A stretch of DNA of 42,448 bases from positions 1-42,448 of the IMG/VR virus record IMGVR_UViG_3300028423_000793. One strand, written 5' to 3'. The notes below the pieces were generated by a model, which was given only the letters and a program-made list of their open reading frames with translations, did no database searches and was not told where the DNA came from. The position numbers and the translations under genes were made by a program. Origin of the DNA: a virus. Of the stretch, positions 31,086 through 38,228 are shown in pieces (within the stretch, counting starts at the first letter, position 1; every line of letters begins with the position of its first letter).

Positions 31086-32529
31086 TTTTCTTTGTACGCT
31101 TCTTGTTTTGTTTTTTATCGTCTTGGACAACTTCATCAAGATAGTAAAGGTTTTCTTCCATCCAGCCTTCGGTTACAACATTATCGCCTTTCCAGTCACG
31201 ATAGAGTCTTGAAAGTTCTTTTGCTGATGCTATGTCTGATAGATTGATTTCACGAGCAACATCAAATGCTAACCCAGCAAGGCTCTGGCGCCCATTATTT
31301 TGTTTTACGCGCCGGTCTAGGTATGCCAATGCTTTATTTAGAATAGCCTCGTTTGGGTCTACTAGTTCATCAAGTTTTTGATAATTTTCCCATGCTGTTT
31401 TGACAGACTCATCAGTATAATGGTGTGGTTCAATTGTTGCAAGGCGGTCGTAGTAATCTGGTAATTCCATAAGATGATCTAGTGCAATTTCCATTGCAGC
31501 AAATTCATCTTTTGAATGTTCTATTTCGACTTGAATACCCTTTTCCAATTGATCTTCAATTTGTTCTATGGAAACGCCATGCATTTGTGCAATCTCACCA
31601 ACTGATTTTGTTTCACGATCTAGTGGGGGCTGATCCATTTTTTCACCAACAAGTTTACCACGCATTGGGTGTGGCTGCGAGCCGGTTCTACTCGGCTTGG
31701 TCTTTTTGGGCTTTTTGCTTTTACCTTTTACTTGTGTGCCACGTTTAGCGCCATGCTTTTCTTCTGCTACGCCTTCTGTTTTGGCCCACACGTCGCTGTT
31801 ACGTAATCTCGAAGTGCTACCAAACTCAACTTTGCCTGTATTGTCGACGGTGAACAATACACCGTTTAGGGTAAACGCATCTCTTGCCATTGATGAGCCA
31901 TACCAGTCTTTGACTCCGTCAATATTCTTTGCCTTGGGGTGTTGTTTGAGCCACGATACAAATGCCTTGACCGGTTCTTGGTTACGCTTACCACCCCAAA
32001 AAGCAACTATGTTTCCAGGATCACGATAACGAGTTCCATCGCCGCGTGTCCATGTGCTGGTTCCTGGTGGATTGTAGTCTACGTGGTTTTTTCTTTCAAC
32101 GGTTTTATTGTAAATATCTATTATTTGCTTGATCTTGCTTGGTCGTTTAGCTTCTTTGACTACGCTTTCAACAGGTAGTTCTTTGTTAGGTGTTTTAAAG
32201 TTTTTCTTGCGCATAACAGTTTTAGCCACTAGATCCTTCTCCCTGTCATCAGGGTTTAACACGAACGGAATATTGATTTCACTACTAAGATCTTTCATAA
32301 CTGCTTGGCTGTCAATAGGCATACGAGCAATATCACGCCCCCAACGCTTGTATTCTTTTGCGAATAATTCTGCAAGCTCACGTATTGTGATCTGTCTGCG
32401 GTTACGTTCATCATTTACACGATCCAAAAAATGTCGTGTGAATTCTACATCGATACCTATACGTCCAAAGACCTTGTCTACGGCGCGTTCTAGTGTGTCT
32501 AATTGTGCTTGTGTGATTGGTTTATTCAT
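31072..32529 (-). CDS. mosaic late protein with DUF5661-like C-terminal domain, 485 aa
   Basis: Residues 25-130 (FTRHFLDRVNDERNRRQITI, GRDIARMPIDSQAVMKDLSS, VAKTVMRKKNFKTPNKELPV) form an N-terminal block that I recall from marine T4-like phages and which has a RelE/BrnT-like H-F-x-x-R-V start. 155-245 is a second domain (TRGDGTRYRDPGNIVAFWGG). About 320-370 matches DUF5661 (EHSKDEFAAMEIALDHLMEL-PDYYDRL). The end is basic. Its ribosome site AGGGG is paired in a hairpin around a late promoter (32534-32570). Probably virion-packaged; function unknown. Confidence 0.75.
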   Translation of the reverse strand: MNKPITQAQLDTLERAVDKVFGRIGIDVEFTRHFLDRVNDERNRRQITIRELAELFAKEYKRWGRDIARMPIDSQAVMKDLSSEINIPFVLNPDDREKDLVAKTVMRKKNFKTPNKELPVESVVKEAKRPSKIKQIIDIYNKTVERKNHVDYNPPGTSTWTRGDGTRYRDPGNIVAFWGGKRNQEPVKAFVSWLKQHPKAKNIDGVKDWYGSSMARDAFTLNGVLFTVDNTGKVEFGSTSRLRNSDVWAKTEGVAEEKHGAKRGTQVKGKSKKPKKTKPSRTGSQPHPMRGKLVGEKMDQPPLDRETKSVGEIAQMHGVSIEQIEDQLEKGIQVEIEHSKDEFAAMEIALDHLMELPDYYDRLATIEPHHYTDESVKTAWENYQKLDELVDPNEAILNKALAYLDRRVKQNNGRQSLAGLAFDVAREINLSDIASAKELSRLYRDWKGDNVVTEGWMEENLYYLDEVVQDDKKQNKKRTKKNATK

Positions 32530-32533
32530 GAGA

Positions 32534-32570
32534 AACCCCTGCCTTTCTAATATTTAGCTAGACAGGGGTT
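32534..32570 (-). promoter_or_regulatory. late promoter inside a ribosome-site-sequestering hairpin
   Basis: An 8-bp stem AACCCCTG/CAGGGGTT with a 21-nt loop that contains GCTAAATA (32558-32551). The downstream arm includes the AGGGG ribosome site of the 31072-32529 gene. The late start near 32545 is downstream of the upstream arm, so late RNA keeps the site open. In read-through RNA from the decoration gene the same stem could also act as a weak terminator. Confidence 0.65.
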
Positions 32571-32594
32571 CTAAAGTTTGAATTGATCAGGCTA

Positions 32595-33215
32595 TTATGA
32601 TGCCTGAACGTCGATAGTTGCACCAGCTGCGGCACCAGCTGCCTTGCGAACAAGACCTCCTGATGTATACGCAGTAAAGTTGTCACCATCTGTTCCGTCA
32701 AGTGTGATACTGGTTCCGTCAACAACTGTAATAGTGTAGCTATTGCCATTTAGTTCAGTTGTTCCAACTACATCTGAAAATGTAACAACATCACCTGTTG
32801 TTAGTTCTGATGTGTCACTGACAGTAACGTCAACTGGTGTAGCACTTGCAAGTGTAACTGCTGATACTGTAATCTCTATAGCTTCTCCCAGGCTCCATTT
32901 CTGTTTCTTTGGACCTGTTAGACGTAGTGTGCGGTTATACAAACGAATTGCACGGCTTGGTGTGCCGTCTGCTTCTAGTGCCTCGATCATAAATTCACCT
33001 TCTTCCAAGGCGCCTTCAGCCTTGTCAACAAGAGTAAGAACTTCTTGCCAGTCACCTGAAGTATCTGCAACAAGAAACTTGTTTGTTGATCGCTGACGAA
33101 CAATATATGTATCGTCTTCACCAGCTGTTTCACTACCACCAACACGGCGATATGATGTAACCTGAATTCGTCCTGCCTCGTCGCCGAGAAAACGCTTATT
33201 AATTGGTCTACCCAT
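32595..33215 (-). CDS. virion decoration-like protein with FCCH-like beta domain, 206 aa
   Basis: MGRPINKRFLGDEAGRIQVT is an N-terminus I recall in marine phage virion proteins. About residues 125-195 (VTVSDTSELTTGDVVTFSDV, GTTELNGNSYTITVVDGTSI, then DGDNFTAYTSGGLVRKA) repeat the strand order of the FCCH-type beta domain found in phage tail and head decoration proteins. The end is alanine/glycine rich. Late promoter GATAAATA lies at 33320-33313. Confidence 0.75.
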   Translation of the reverse strand: MGRPINKRFLGDEAGRIQVTSYRRVGGSETAGEDDTYIVRQRSTNKFLVADTSGDWQEVLTLVDKAEGALEEGEFMIEALEADGTPSRAIRLYNRTLRLTGPKKQKWSLGEAIEITVSAVTLASATPVDVTVSDTSELTTGDVVTFSDVVGTTELNGNSYTITVVDGTSITLDGTDGDNFTAYTSGGLVRKAAGAAAGATIDVQAS

Positions 33216-33220
33216 TGTAT

Positions 33221-33326
33221 TTCTCCTTATTAGAAGCCCAATGCGGGTTCTAGCCGCTACGGGGCGGGTTAGACCCCATAAGTCCCTAATGAGGGCACTA
33301 TTGAACTACTAATATTTATCGGAGAA
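33221..33326 (-). promoter_or_regulatory. late promoter and structured leader with partial ribosome-site sequestration
   Basis: GATAAATA (33320-33313) lies just inside an imperfect inverted repeat. TTCTCC and TATTAG upstream (33326-33321, 33314-33309) can pair with CTAATA and GGAGAA of the leader, which includes the AAGGAG ribosome site (33221-33233). Three further small hairpins fill the approximately 90-nt leader (CCCT/AGGG, GGGG/CCCC, GCGG/CCGC). Late RNA lacks the upstream arm. Confidence 0.5.
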
Positions 33327-33342
33327 GGGCATGGAACCCATG

Positions 33343-33438
33343 TCAATGATCGGGCTCTTCACCACGCTTCATTGGTTCTATATTTCGGACATAGCGCCCT
33401 GCCCGGTATGGACAGGGGATAAATTTAGGTTCTGACAT
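33343..33438 (-). CDS. small hypothetical protein, 31 aa
   Basis: MSEPKFIPCPYRAGRYVRNI is followed by EPMKRGEEPDH. The ATG shares TAATG with the stop of the 112-residue gene, implying coupled translation. Proline- and arginine-rich; function unknown. Confidence 0.5.
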   Translation of the reverse strand: MSEPKFIPCPYRAGRYVRNIEPMKRGEEPDH

Positions 33439-33776
33439 TATGCTGCCAACTTTGCTTTTTGTTCCTCGCGACGCCATGCAAGCCACTGGCGATAGCCTTC
33501 TTGTGTTGCAGTAAAACCATCGCGCTTGAGCCACTTTTTGATGTGGCTAAGAACAAAACCCTTGCTTTCTGCAATCTCTTGCGGAGTTTTGCCGGCTTCA
33601 CGCTGGGCAAAGAACTCCTCAACAGTGAAGTTCTTTCGAAGAAGAGTAGCAAAAGGACCGATGCTCGATTTAGCTGCATACTTGAAGCGAGCAACAAACT
33701 GACGGTTCCAGCTCTCGTCAATGTAGAAGAGCGAGTCGCCGTCTTTGACAAGATTTTCTTTGGTAAAGTTGGTCAC
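33438..33776 (-). CDS. hypothetical early protein, 112 aa
   Basis: Begins MTNFTKENLVKDGDSLFYID. Residues 47-80 (RKNFTVEEFFAQREAGKTPQ, then EIAESKGFVLSHIKKWLKRD) look like a helix-turn-helix segment, as in small DNA-binding proteins. It ends basic (WRREEQKAKLAA). AAAGGA leader and early promoter 33808-33835. Possible early regulator; inference only. Confidence 0.7.
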   Translation of the reverse strand: MTNFTKENLVKDGDSLFYIDESWNRQFVARFKYAAKSSIGPFATLLRKNFTVEEFFAQREAGKTPQEIAESKGFVLSHIKKWLKRDGFTATQEGYRQWLAWRREEQKAKLAA

Positions 33777-33807
33777 CTTGTGTCCTTTCTGCGTTGCTTA
33801 CAATACT

Positions 33808-33835
33808 AATATACACGAGATACGATTAGAGTCAA
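33808..33835 (-). promoter_or_regulatory. early sigma70-like promoter
   Basis: TTGACT (33835-33830), 16-nt spacer, TATATT (33813-33808), with the conserved GTAAGCAACGCAGAAAGGA leader. The spacer sequence diverges from the other copies. Confidence 0.75.
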
Positions 33836-33856
33836 CCAGAAAATTACTCTCTCCTT

Positions 33857-34042
33857 TTAACGGTCGAGTTGTTTGATCAACTCATATAGCCCGGAAATTG
33901 GAATTCCTAGAAGCGATAAAAACAGCAACGTTACCATGAGCATCGGAAATGTTACGAAAAGATATACCATGATACCCACGAAGGCAAATGTAGCCATAGT
34001 AAGTAATATGGCATACAGAAGGGCTTTCTTGTTGACTTTCAT
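33857..34042 (-). CDS. two-span membrane protein, 61 aa
   Basis: A basic N-terminus MKVNKK, then two hydrophobic helices (about residues 8-30 and 32-50: LLYAILLTMATFAFVGIMVY and FPMLMVTLLFLSLLGIPISG) and a charged end. Early promoter 34069-34097. Size and topology would fit a superinfection-exclusion or envelope protein, or a small holin; early expression argues against lysis. Confidence 0.75.
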   Translation of the reverse strand: MKVNKKALLYAILLTMATFAFVGIMVYLFVTFPMLMVTLLFLSLLGIPISGLYELIKQLDR

Positions 34043-34068
34043 ATTATCTCTCCGTTGCTTACAATATC

Positions 34069-34097
34069 AATATAACCGATATGCCTTGGTCGGTCAA
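34069..34097 (-). promoter_or_regulatory. early sigma70-like promoter
   Basis: TTGACC (34097-34092), 17-nt spacer AAGGCATATCGGT type, TATATT (34074-34069). Closest copy of the elements at 78-106 and 19110-19138. Confidence 0.85.
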
Positions 34098-34103
34098 GAA
34101 CAA

Positions 34104-34379
34104 TTATGCATATTCACGGTGTTTTTTGATATACCATTTTTCAACAACAGGACGACCGTAGTCGTCTTCATCAACAACAATATAAGCAATTGTCTTGAGA
34201 ACACGAGCAAAGCGATATCCGTGGTCGTTTGCAACACCACCGACCCAAACTTTGTGGGGCCATTGCTCTGTCCATGTGCCCCCAACAGCAACATCGTTCT
34301 TGGAAAACTCGAACACGTTGTCGGTGTCCCGCTCAACAAACTCACCAATCATTTCCTGAGCATGAATCCAACGTGCCAT
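34104..34379 (-). CDS. hypothetical early protein, 91 aa
   Basis: MARWIHAQEMIGEFVERDTD opens a beta-rich small protein (VGGVANDHGYRFARVLKTIA, YIVVDEDDYGRPVVEKWYIK). The stop lies a few bases from the next promoter. Early promoter 34406-34434. No family recognised. Confidence 0.75.
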   Translation of the reverse strand: MARWIHAQEMIGEFVERDTDNVFEFSKNDVAVGGTWTEQWPHKVWVGGVANDHGYRFARVLKTIAYIVVDEDDYGRPVVEKWYIKKHREYA

Positions 34380-34405
34380 GTCTGTCTCCTTCGTTGCCTA
34401 CATGT

Positions 34406-34434
34406 TCAATATAAGCAAAGTGCCTTGGTTTGTC
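34406..34434 (-). promoter_or_regulatory. early sigma70-like promoter
   Basis: TTGACA (34434-34429), 17-nt spacer AACCAAGGCACTTTGCT, TATATT (34411-34406). Same spacer as 34742-34770. Confidence 0.85.
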
Positions 34435-34439
34435 AACCG

Positions 34440-34676
34440 TTAATACCGTTTTTTGTCACGAAAGACACAATCAGGAAAGATTTTTTCCAGAGCTGTTTGG
34501 ATGTGAGCATCCAGGATATGACGGTCTTGGTATGCTTCACGGAGGATACCAACATGATTGGCAATATCCCAAGCTTCAACGCCCATTTTGACATCAGACA
34601 AATCGTAACCATTGCGGACCAAATAGTCATTTGCCATTTCGGTCCAACGGGTAACAGTTTGATTATCGATTTTCAT
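34440..34676 (-). CDS. hypothetical early protein, 78 aa
   Basis: Begins MKIDNQTVTRWTEMANDYLV and continues with GVEAWDIANHVGILREAYQD; all-helical. ATG 34676 follows a GGGGGT site. Its 60-nt leader also contains a short overlapping reading frame (MVQMLFKSRGG) that could tune translation. Early promoter 34742-34770. Confidence 0.7.
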   Translation of the reverse strand: MKIDNQTVTRWTEMANDYLVRNGYDLSDVKMGVEAWDIANHVGILREAYQDRHILDAHIQTALEKIFPDCVFRDKKRY

Positions 34677-34741
34677 GATCAGGACCCCCACGCGATTTGA
34701 ACAACATTTGCACCATTTATTTCTCTATTGCTTACAATACC

Positions 34742-34770
34742 AATATAAGCAAAGTGCCTTGGTTTGTCAA
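34742..34770 (-). promoter_or_regulatory. early sigma70-like promoter
   Basis: TTGACA (34770-34765), 17-nt spacer, TATATT (34747-34742), immediately after the stop of the 65-residue gene. Confidence 0.85.
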
Positions 34771-34773
34771 CAA

Positions 34774-34971
34774 TTATTTTGAACTGTTTTCAAGATCATA
34801 AGCTGAGATTTCTTCTTCAGTAAACGTTCGCATTTCAGCGCCAGATACTCCTGGCCGCCGCATGATAGTATAGAAGAATGCTTGTGCATCTTCATGGTTA
34901 TCAAAACTTGCTTCGTCACCTATGTCTTCGTCCACATCAGTAGCACGATAATTCCAAATTACTTTATACAT
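34774..34971 (-). CDS. hypothetical protein, 65 aa
   Basis: MYKVIWNYRATDVDEDIGDE, then DNHEDAQAFFYTIMRRPGVS; a small beta-alpha protein with an acidic end. The ATG overlaps the uvsE stop by 8 nt (ATGTATAA), so it is translated with uvsE. Function unknown. Confidence 0.7.
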   Translation of the reverse strand: MYKVIWNYRATDVDEDIGDEASFDNHEDAQAFFYTIMRRPGVSGAEMRTFTEEEISAYDLENSSK

Positions 34972-36004
34972 TTTCTTTTTCCATTAAGTAGTTATAAAGT
35001 TCAGTGCTTGCTAGATTTTTGCATTTTGCTTCAGCCATGATATCTGCATCAGGCCAGAACTCAGCAATCATATCATTACTAGCACGATGTGTATAATAAT
35101 CACTGTGTGCACGAAGTTTGTTACTGGCAAATCCACGCTGTTTGAGGTAATCACGGTCAGGCAATTCAAACTGCGATACCTCGTTCAGATATTCAACACG
35201 CGATACAGAGTAATGCATTGCAGGACGAACACCGCGCCAACTATCAATAACACGTTGCCAGCGATCGTCACGGGGAGAAATAAACTCATTACTGTGAATC
35301 CAGTGATGATGTGTGTCGAATACCAGAGCGAACATATCACCTAATTCAAGAATGTCATCAAGGCCTGAACTATATTCGTCATTTTCCACAGTCATCATGT
35401 TGCGCAATTCGGGTGATAGACGAGGCCATACTTCTCGGAAACCACCAGCACCGCGCCGTCCAGTCAAATGCACATTGATCTTGAAATCCTGAAATGTTTT
35501 GCCGTAGCCCATCCAACGGGCAATGTCGGCATGGTATTCCATTTCTTCTATACTGCGTTCAACAACATCAGGATTATCACTTGCGAGAACAGTAAATTGA
35601 CCAGGATGCATACTGAGTCGAACATCGTGTTCTCGTGCAAGATCACCTACACGACTATAGCCACGTTCGACAAAGTCACGAACATCGTCACGAGTATAAA
35701 ATTCTCGCCAGGGATCAAGTGTGTAAAACGGAAGTTGATCACTGCCCAATCGAACCATGCGTTGACCATGAGGCAAACCACTCACATACTGAACAAGGTT
35801 ATAAGCAGCTTGTGTATTGTGCTGTATAAGTTCCCATAGCTTGTCGTGCGCTTCTAAGAGCGTCTGACGCTGCATCCAAGCATTAGTAGTTATGCGCTCG
35901 GTAAGCGGTTGTTGAAGAGATTTAAGACGCTTGGGTGGAAGCGACTGGTCATGATGCATATATTTGCAGGCGAAACCTACACGCTGAATGTATTGATTGA
36001 ACAT
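34964..36004 (-). CDS. uvsE: UV damage endonuclease UvsE/UVDE, 346 aa
   Basis: Nicks DNA 5' to UV photoproducts for alternative excision repair. TIM-barrel metal-site segments are in order: RLSMHPGQFTVLAS (about 129-142), NVHLTGRRGAGG (about 177-188), VENDE (about 206-210), VFDTHHHWIHS (about 228-238), MHYSVSR (about 265-271) and RAHSDYYTHR (about 299-308). Length is typical of the bacterial form. It is the first of a coupled pair with the 65-residue gene; the HNH gene is upstream. Confidence 0.93.
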   Translation of the reverse strand: MFNQYIQRVGFACKYMHHDQSLPPKRLKSLQQPLTERITTNAWMQRQTLLEAHDKLWELIQHNTQAAYNLVQYVSGLPHGQRMVRLGSDQLPFYTLDPWREFYTRDDVRDFVERGYSRVGDLAREHDVRLSMHPGQFTVLASDNPDVVERSIEEMEYHADIARWMGYGKTFQDFKINVHLTGRRGAGGFREVWPRLSPELRNMMTVENDEYSSGLDDILELGDMFALVFDTHHHWIHSNEFISPRDDRWQRVIDSWRGVRPAMHYSVSRVEYLNEVSQFELPDRDYLKQRGFASNKLRAHSDYYTHRASNDMIAEFWPDADIMAEAKCKNLASTELYNYLMEKENV

Positions 36005-36006
36005 AA

Positions 36007-36501
36007 TTACAATATACGTGTTTTGCGCCCAGGTGTCAAATGATCACCGTTCTGAACGCTCTTAATTGCGTGACAATGCACACAGAGCGTTTGAAGATTT
36101 TTAGGATCATTATTGGAATGGTTGCCGTCAATGTGATCAACCTGCAAAAACTGCATGGGGGTCCAATTGACTCCTGCCGCTTTGAGCATAGCTTCGGTAG
36201 GCAACACCGTATTACACTTAAAGCCCAAGCGGGAATCCTGGTTTTCACAGTATGTTTTCCGATAACGAAGGTAAGGATGATACTTGTTTTTGTATTGGGT
36301 TTCAGTGAGTCCGGCTTTCTTGGCAACGACTTGACTCATGCGCTTAAGACCGTGTCGTTTGGCAGTCTTTTTGCTGTGGCAAGAATGGCAACGTTGACGA
36401 CGCATCGGAAGCCCTTTCTGCGGTCCAGTCTTGTAATACTTGCCAATGTGTTGGCCAAGCTTATTGCAGCCAGGTTCGATGCAGATACGTTCAGTTGTCA
36501 T
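36007..36501 (-). CDS. HNH endonuclease, 164 aa
   Basis: The N-terminal zinc-binding segment (CIEPGCNKLGQHIGKYYKTG, RCHSCHSKK) precedes a classical HNH core: LQVDHIDGNHSNNDPKNLQT followed by LCVHCHAIKS near the C-terminus. It is probably a free-standing homing-type nuclease, common between T4-like phage genes. ATG 36501 has GGAG 8 nt upstream. Early promoter 36527-36556. Confidence 0.85.
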   Translation of the reverse strand: MTTERICIEPGCNKLGQHIGKYYKTGPQKGLPMRRQRCHSCHSKKTAKRHGLKRMSQVVAKKAGLTETQYKNKYHPYLRYRKTYCENQDSRLGFKCNTVLPTEAMLKAAGVNWTPMQFLQVDHIDGNHSNNDPKNLQTLCVHCHAIKSVQNGDHLTPGRKTRIL

Positions 36502-36526
36502 GTTTATCTCCAAAGCTCTTACCTAT

Positions 36527-36556
36527 AATATACAGTAAAATGCCTTGGTTTGTCAA
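36527..36556 (-). promoter_or_regulatory. early sigma70-like promoter
   Basis: TTGACA (36556-36551), 18-nt spacer beginning AACCAAGGCA, TATATT (36532-36527). The TGA stop of the RyR-domain gene is in the -35 box. Confidence 0.8.
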
Positions 36557-37113
36557 ACAAAAAGGTGAGAATATGACTTAAAAAATTTGACGGCTTGTTT
36601 ACGATCCATGGCAAGTTCACGACGGTATTCTTCTCGCAAACTGTCCCAGTCACGCAATCTCGGGCTAGTCATTTTTTCATTGTTTTCCTGCAATCCAAAC
36701 CGCCAGCCCTGGCGGACTTGCTCTTCAACCCAACGATTGTGTAGAAATTTGCTTGCTCGCCTCTGGATTTCTTCATGCATTGCGTCATCAATTTCGATAT
36801 CGCAATCGTCATCACAATCATATTCAGCAGAACTTTCGATTTCAAAATCACGTGGATAAACTTCACTCCACAATGAAACTATTTGTTCTGCAATCACAGG
36901 ATCAACATCATCACTTAAATAAACGACATATACGTAAGGAAACTCTTCGTCTCCTTCTAGTTCTTCACGCTGGCTCGTTAAGGTATCAATAAAATTCTCA
37001 GGTTGAGTGCTATATTCTGCACCGAGAAATTTTTCAACCACCCGATACCACACATGTTTTTGTTTGGGATTGAGCTCAACATCAGTGAGCAATCTCATAT
37101 AATGTTCTGTCAT
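36553..37113 (-). CDS. RyR-domain protein, 186 aa
   Basis: The C-terminal part (about 122-180) reads FLHNRWVEEQVRQGWRFGLQ, then NNEKMTSPRLRDWDSLREEY. This is the ryanodine-receptor (RyR) domain pattern (W...K...GW.YG...N...K.HP.L..W..L...). The N-terminal part is acidic, with DCDDDCDIEIDD about residues 99-110. RyR domains occur in some bacterial and phage proteins, with proposed nucleotide or ligand binding. TAATG joins it to the holin-like gene. Confidence 0.7.
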   Translation of the reverse strand: MTEHYMRLLTDVELNPKQKHVWYRVVEKFLGAEYSTQPENFIDTLTSQREELEGDEEFPYVYVVYLSDDVDPVIAEQIVSLWSEVYPRDFEIESSAEYDCDDDCDIEIDDAMHEEIQRRASKFLHNRWVEEQVRQGWRFGLQENNEKMTSPRLRDWDSLREEYRRELAMDRKQAVKFFKSYSHLFV

Positions 37114-37499
37114 TATCCAACTTTACCTTCAGGCTTTGGTTTCGTTCCTCCGTCGACCTCGTTGAAATAATCATCTGGTCGACGTGGCGGATGATAGTTT
37201 GGTGGATATTCTGGATATCTGTCATTCTGTCCTGATGAATAACGGACATCAAAACGCGGCCCTGAATTGACATAGAGTCCAAACCATGCAGCACCTGCCG
37301 AAATAATAGCACTTGCGAATGCAGCTTGACTGGGTGAAGGACTCGGCAAACCCATGAACCACATGGCTGTCTGGAATGCCAACCAGAAATAAAAAATAAT
37401 AAAGGCGCGTGGAAATACTCTCCATTTATTAAAATATTCGGGTGCTAGCCATAGCCAGCTGTTCTTATTAACTACGTTTCTTTCTGAATTTTCTGACAT
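37113..37499 (-). CDS. holin-like two-span membrane protein, 128 aa
   Basis: A polar N-terminus (MSENSERNVVNKNSWLWLAP), then two hydrophobic segments (about 30-50, FPRAFIIFYFWLAFQTAMWF; about 58-78, AAFASAIISAGAAWFGLYVN) and a proline-rich soluble tail. The GAAWFGLYVNSG ending of the second helix is one I recall from putative holins of marine T4-like phages. Late promoter motif 37526-37533. It could supply export of the endolysin at 20215-20742. Confidence 0.7.
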   Translation of the reverse strand: MSENSERNVVNKNSWLWLAPEYFNKWRVFPRAFIIFYFWLAFQTAMWFMGLPSPSPSQAAFASAIISAGAAWFGLYVNSGPRFDVRYSSGQNDRYPEYPPNYHPPRRPDDYFNEVDGGTKPKPEGKVG

Positions 37500-37525
37500 C
37501 CATCATCTCCATACGCCCTTAAACA

Positions 37526-37533
37526 TATTTATG
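37526..37533 (-). promoter_or_regulatory. T4-type late promoter motif (CATAAATA)
   Basis: Minus-strand ACATAAATATG, itself within the palindrome AAACATAAATATGTTT, about 27 nt before the holin-like gene. Confidence 0.6.
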
Positions 37534-37542
37534 TTTGGTCAT

Positions 37543-37569
37543 AGAAAAAGGCGAGCCGAAGCCCGCCTT
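37543..37569 (-). terminator. intrinsic terminator after the 37598-37984 gene
   Basis: A stem AAGGCGGGC/GCTCGCCTT with a TTCG tetraloop and a following TTTTT on the minus strand. A strong, clear rho-independent terminator. Confidence 0.9.
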
Positions 37570-37597
37570 GATCCGAAGTGTGAAATAACTTACGTTA

Positions 37598-37984
37598 TTA
37601 GGTGTTTGTCTGGTCTGCCTGGTAAACAGTGCCGGCTGTAACAGTTGCTGAACCTAGGTCCAATGAATCAACTGTGCCAAGTGCCTGGATGTCTGCCTGC
37701 ATAACAGCCGCAAATGACTCATCTGAACCATCGCCATCGTAGTCACTGTCTGGGAAGTCACCCTCGACAAAAACAGTCATTAGCTGGCCTGTTCCTGTGA
37801 GGTCGCTAACCATAACTGGTGTTGCACGAAGCGAAATTGTTTTGATGACTGAGTCAAGAACTTCACCTGGTGCTGTTGAGCTTGATGCATCAACGTTGAG
37901 GTCGATGTCAAATGCGCTGATTGACTTTCCAACGAAAGAACGTGGAAGTGTTACGTCGTATACTGGATTTACTTTTGTTACCAT
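37598..37984 (-). CDS. putative virion structural protein, 128 aa
   Basis: Thr/Ser/Asp-rich and beta-predicted: MVTKVNPVYDVTLPRSFVGK, DIDLNVDASSSTAPGEVLDS, then DFPDSDYDGDGSDESFAAVM. The DxDxDG turn could bind calcium. AAGGAG precedes ATG 37984, with late promoter GATAAATA at 38036-38029 and a strong terminator after it, so it is a highly expressed single late gene. Head or tail decoration is likely; no family recognised. Confidence 0.72.
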   Translation of the reverse strand: MVTKVNPVYDVTLPRSFVGKSISAFDIDLNVDASSSTAPGEVLDSVIKTISLRATPVMVSDLTGTGQLMTVFVEGDFPDSDYDGDGSDESFAAVMQADIQALGTVDSLDLGSATVTAGTVYQADQTNT

Positions 37985-38028
37985 AATGGTATCTCCTTAA
38001 AATATTAGCACTCTATCGTGCTTACATT

Positions 38029-38036
38029 TATTTATC
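38029..38036 (-). promoter_or_regulatory. T4-type late promoter motif (GATAAATA)
   Basis: Minus-strand GATAAATAAATG about 45 nt before the 37598-37984 gene; a GCAC/GTGC mini-hairpin lies in the leader. Confidence 0.65.
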
Positions 38037-38047
38037 TTTTTTAATGA

Positions 38048-38218
38048 TTATTCGTCCAAAATAACCTCAACAAGAGCTCTGTCATCACCAACAAGTTCTT
38101 GAATTACGGCTTCTAGCTGTGCAATCATGTCCTCGTCAAGCAGATTCTTGCAAACTTCGTTATCTTTTACAAGTCTACTAACTTTAACCACTGCTACTGA
38201 CTCTGAAAGTTGTGCCAT
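38048..38218 (-). CDS. small acidic late protein, 56 aa
   Basis: MAQLSESVAVVKVSRLVKDN, then EVCKNLLDEDMIAQLEAVIQ; one beta strand and two helices. GGAG precedes ATG 38218. Late promoter GATAAATA (38249-38242) lies in the loop of a bulged hairpin that covers part of the ribosome site. Function unknown. Confidence 0.65.
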   Translation of the reverse strand: MAQLSESVAVVKVSRLVKDNEVCKNLLDEDMIAQLEAVIQELVGDDRALVEVILDE

Positions 38219-38228
38219 GATAATTTCT

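Noticed and set aside
33425-33751. 108-residue minus-strand frame overlapping 33438-33776
   Set aside because: Ser/Leu-rich shadow of the 112-residue gene, which has the promoter and ribosome site.
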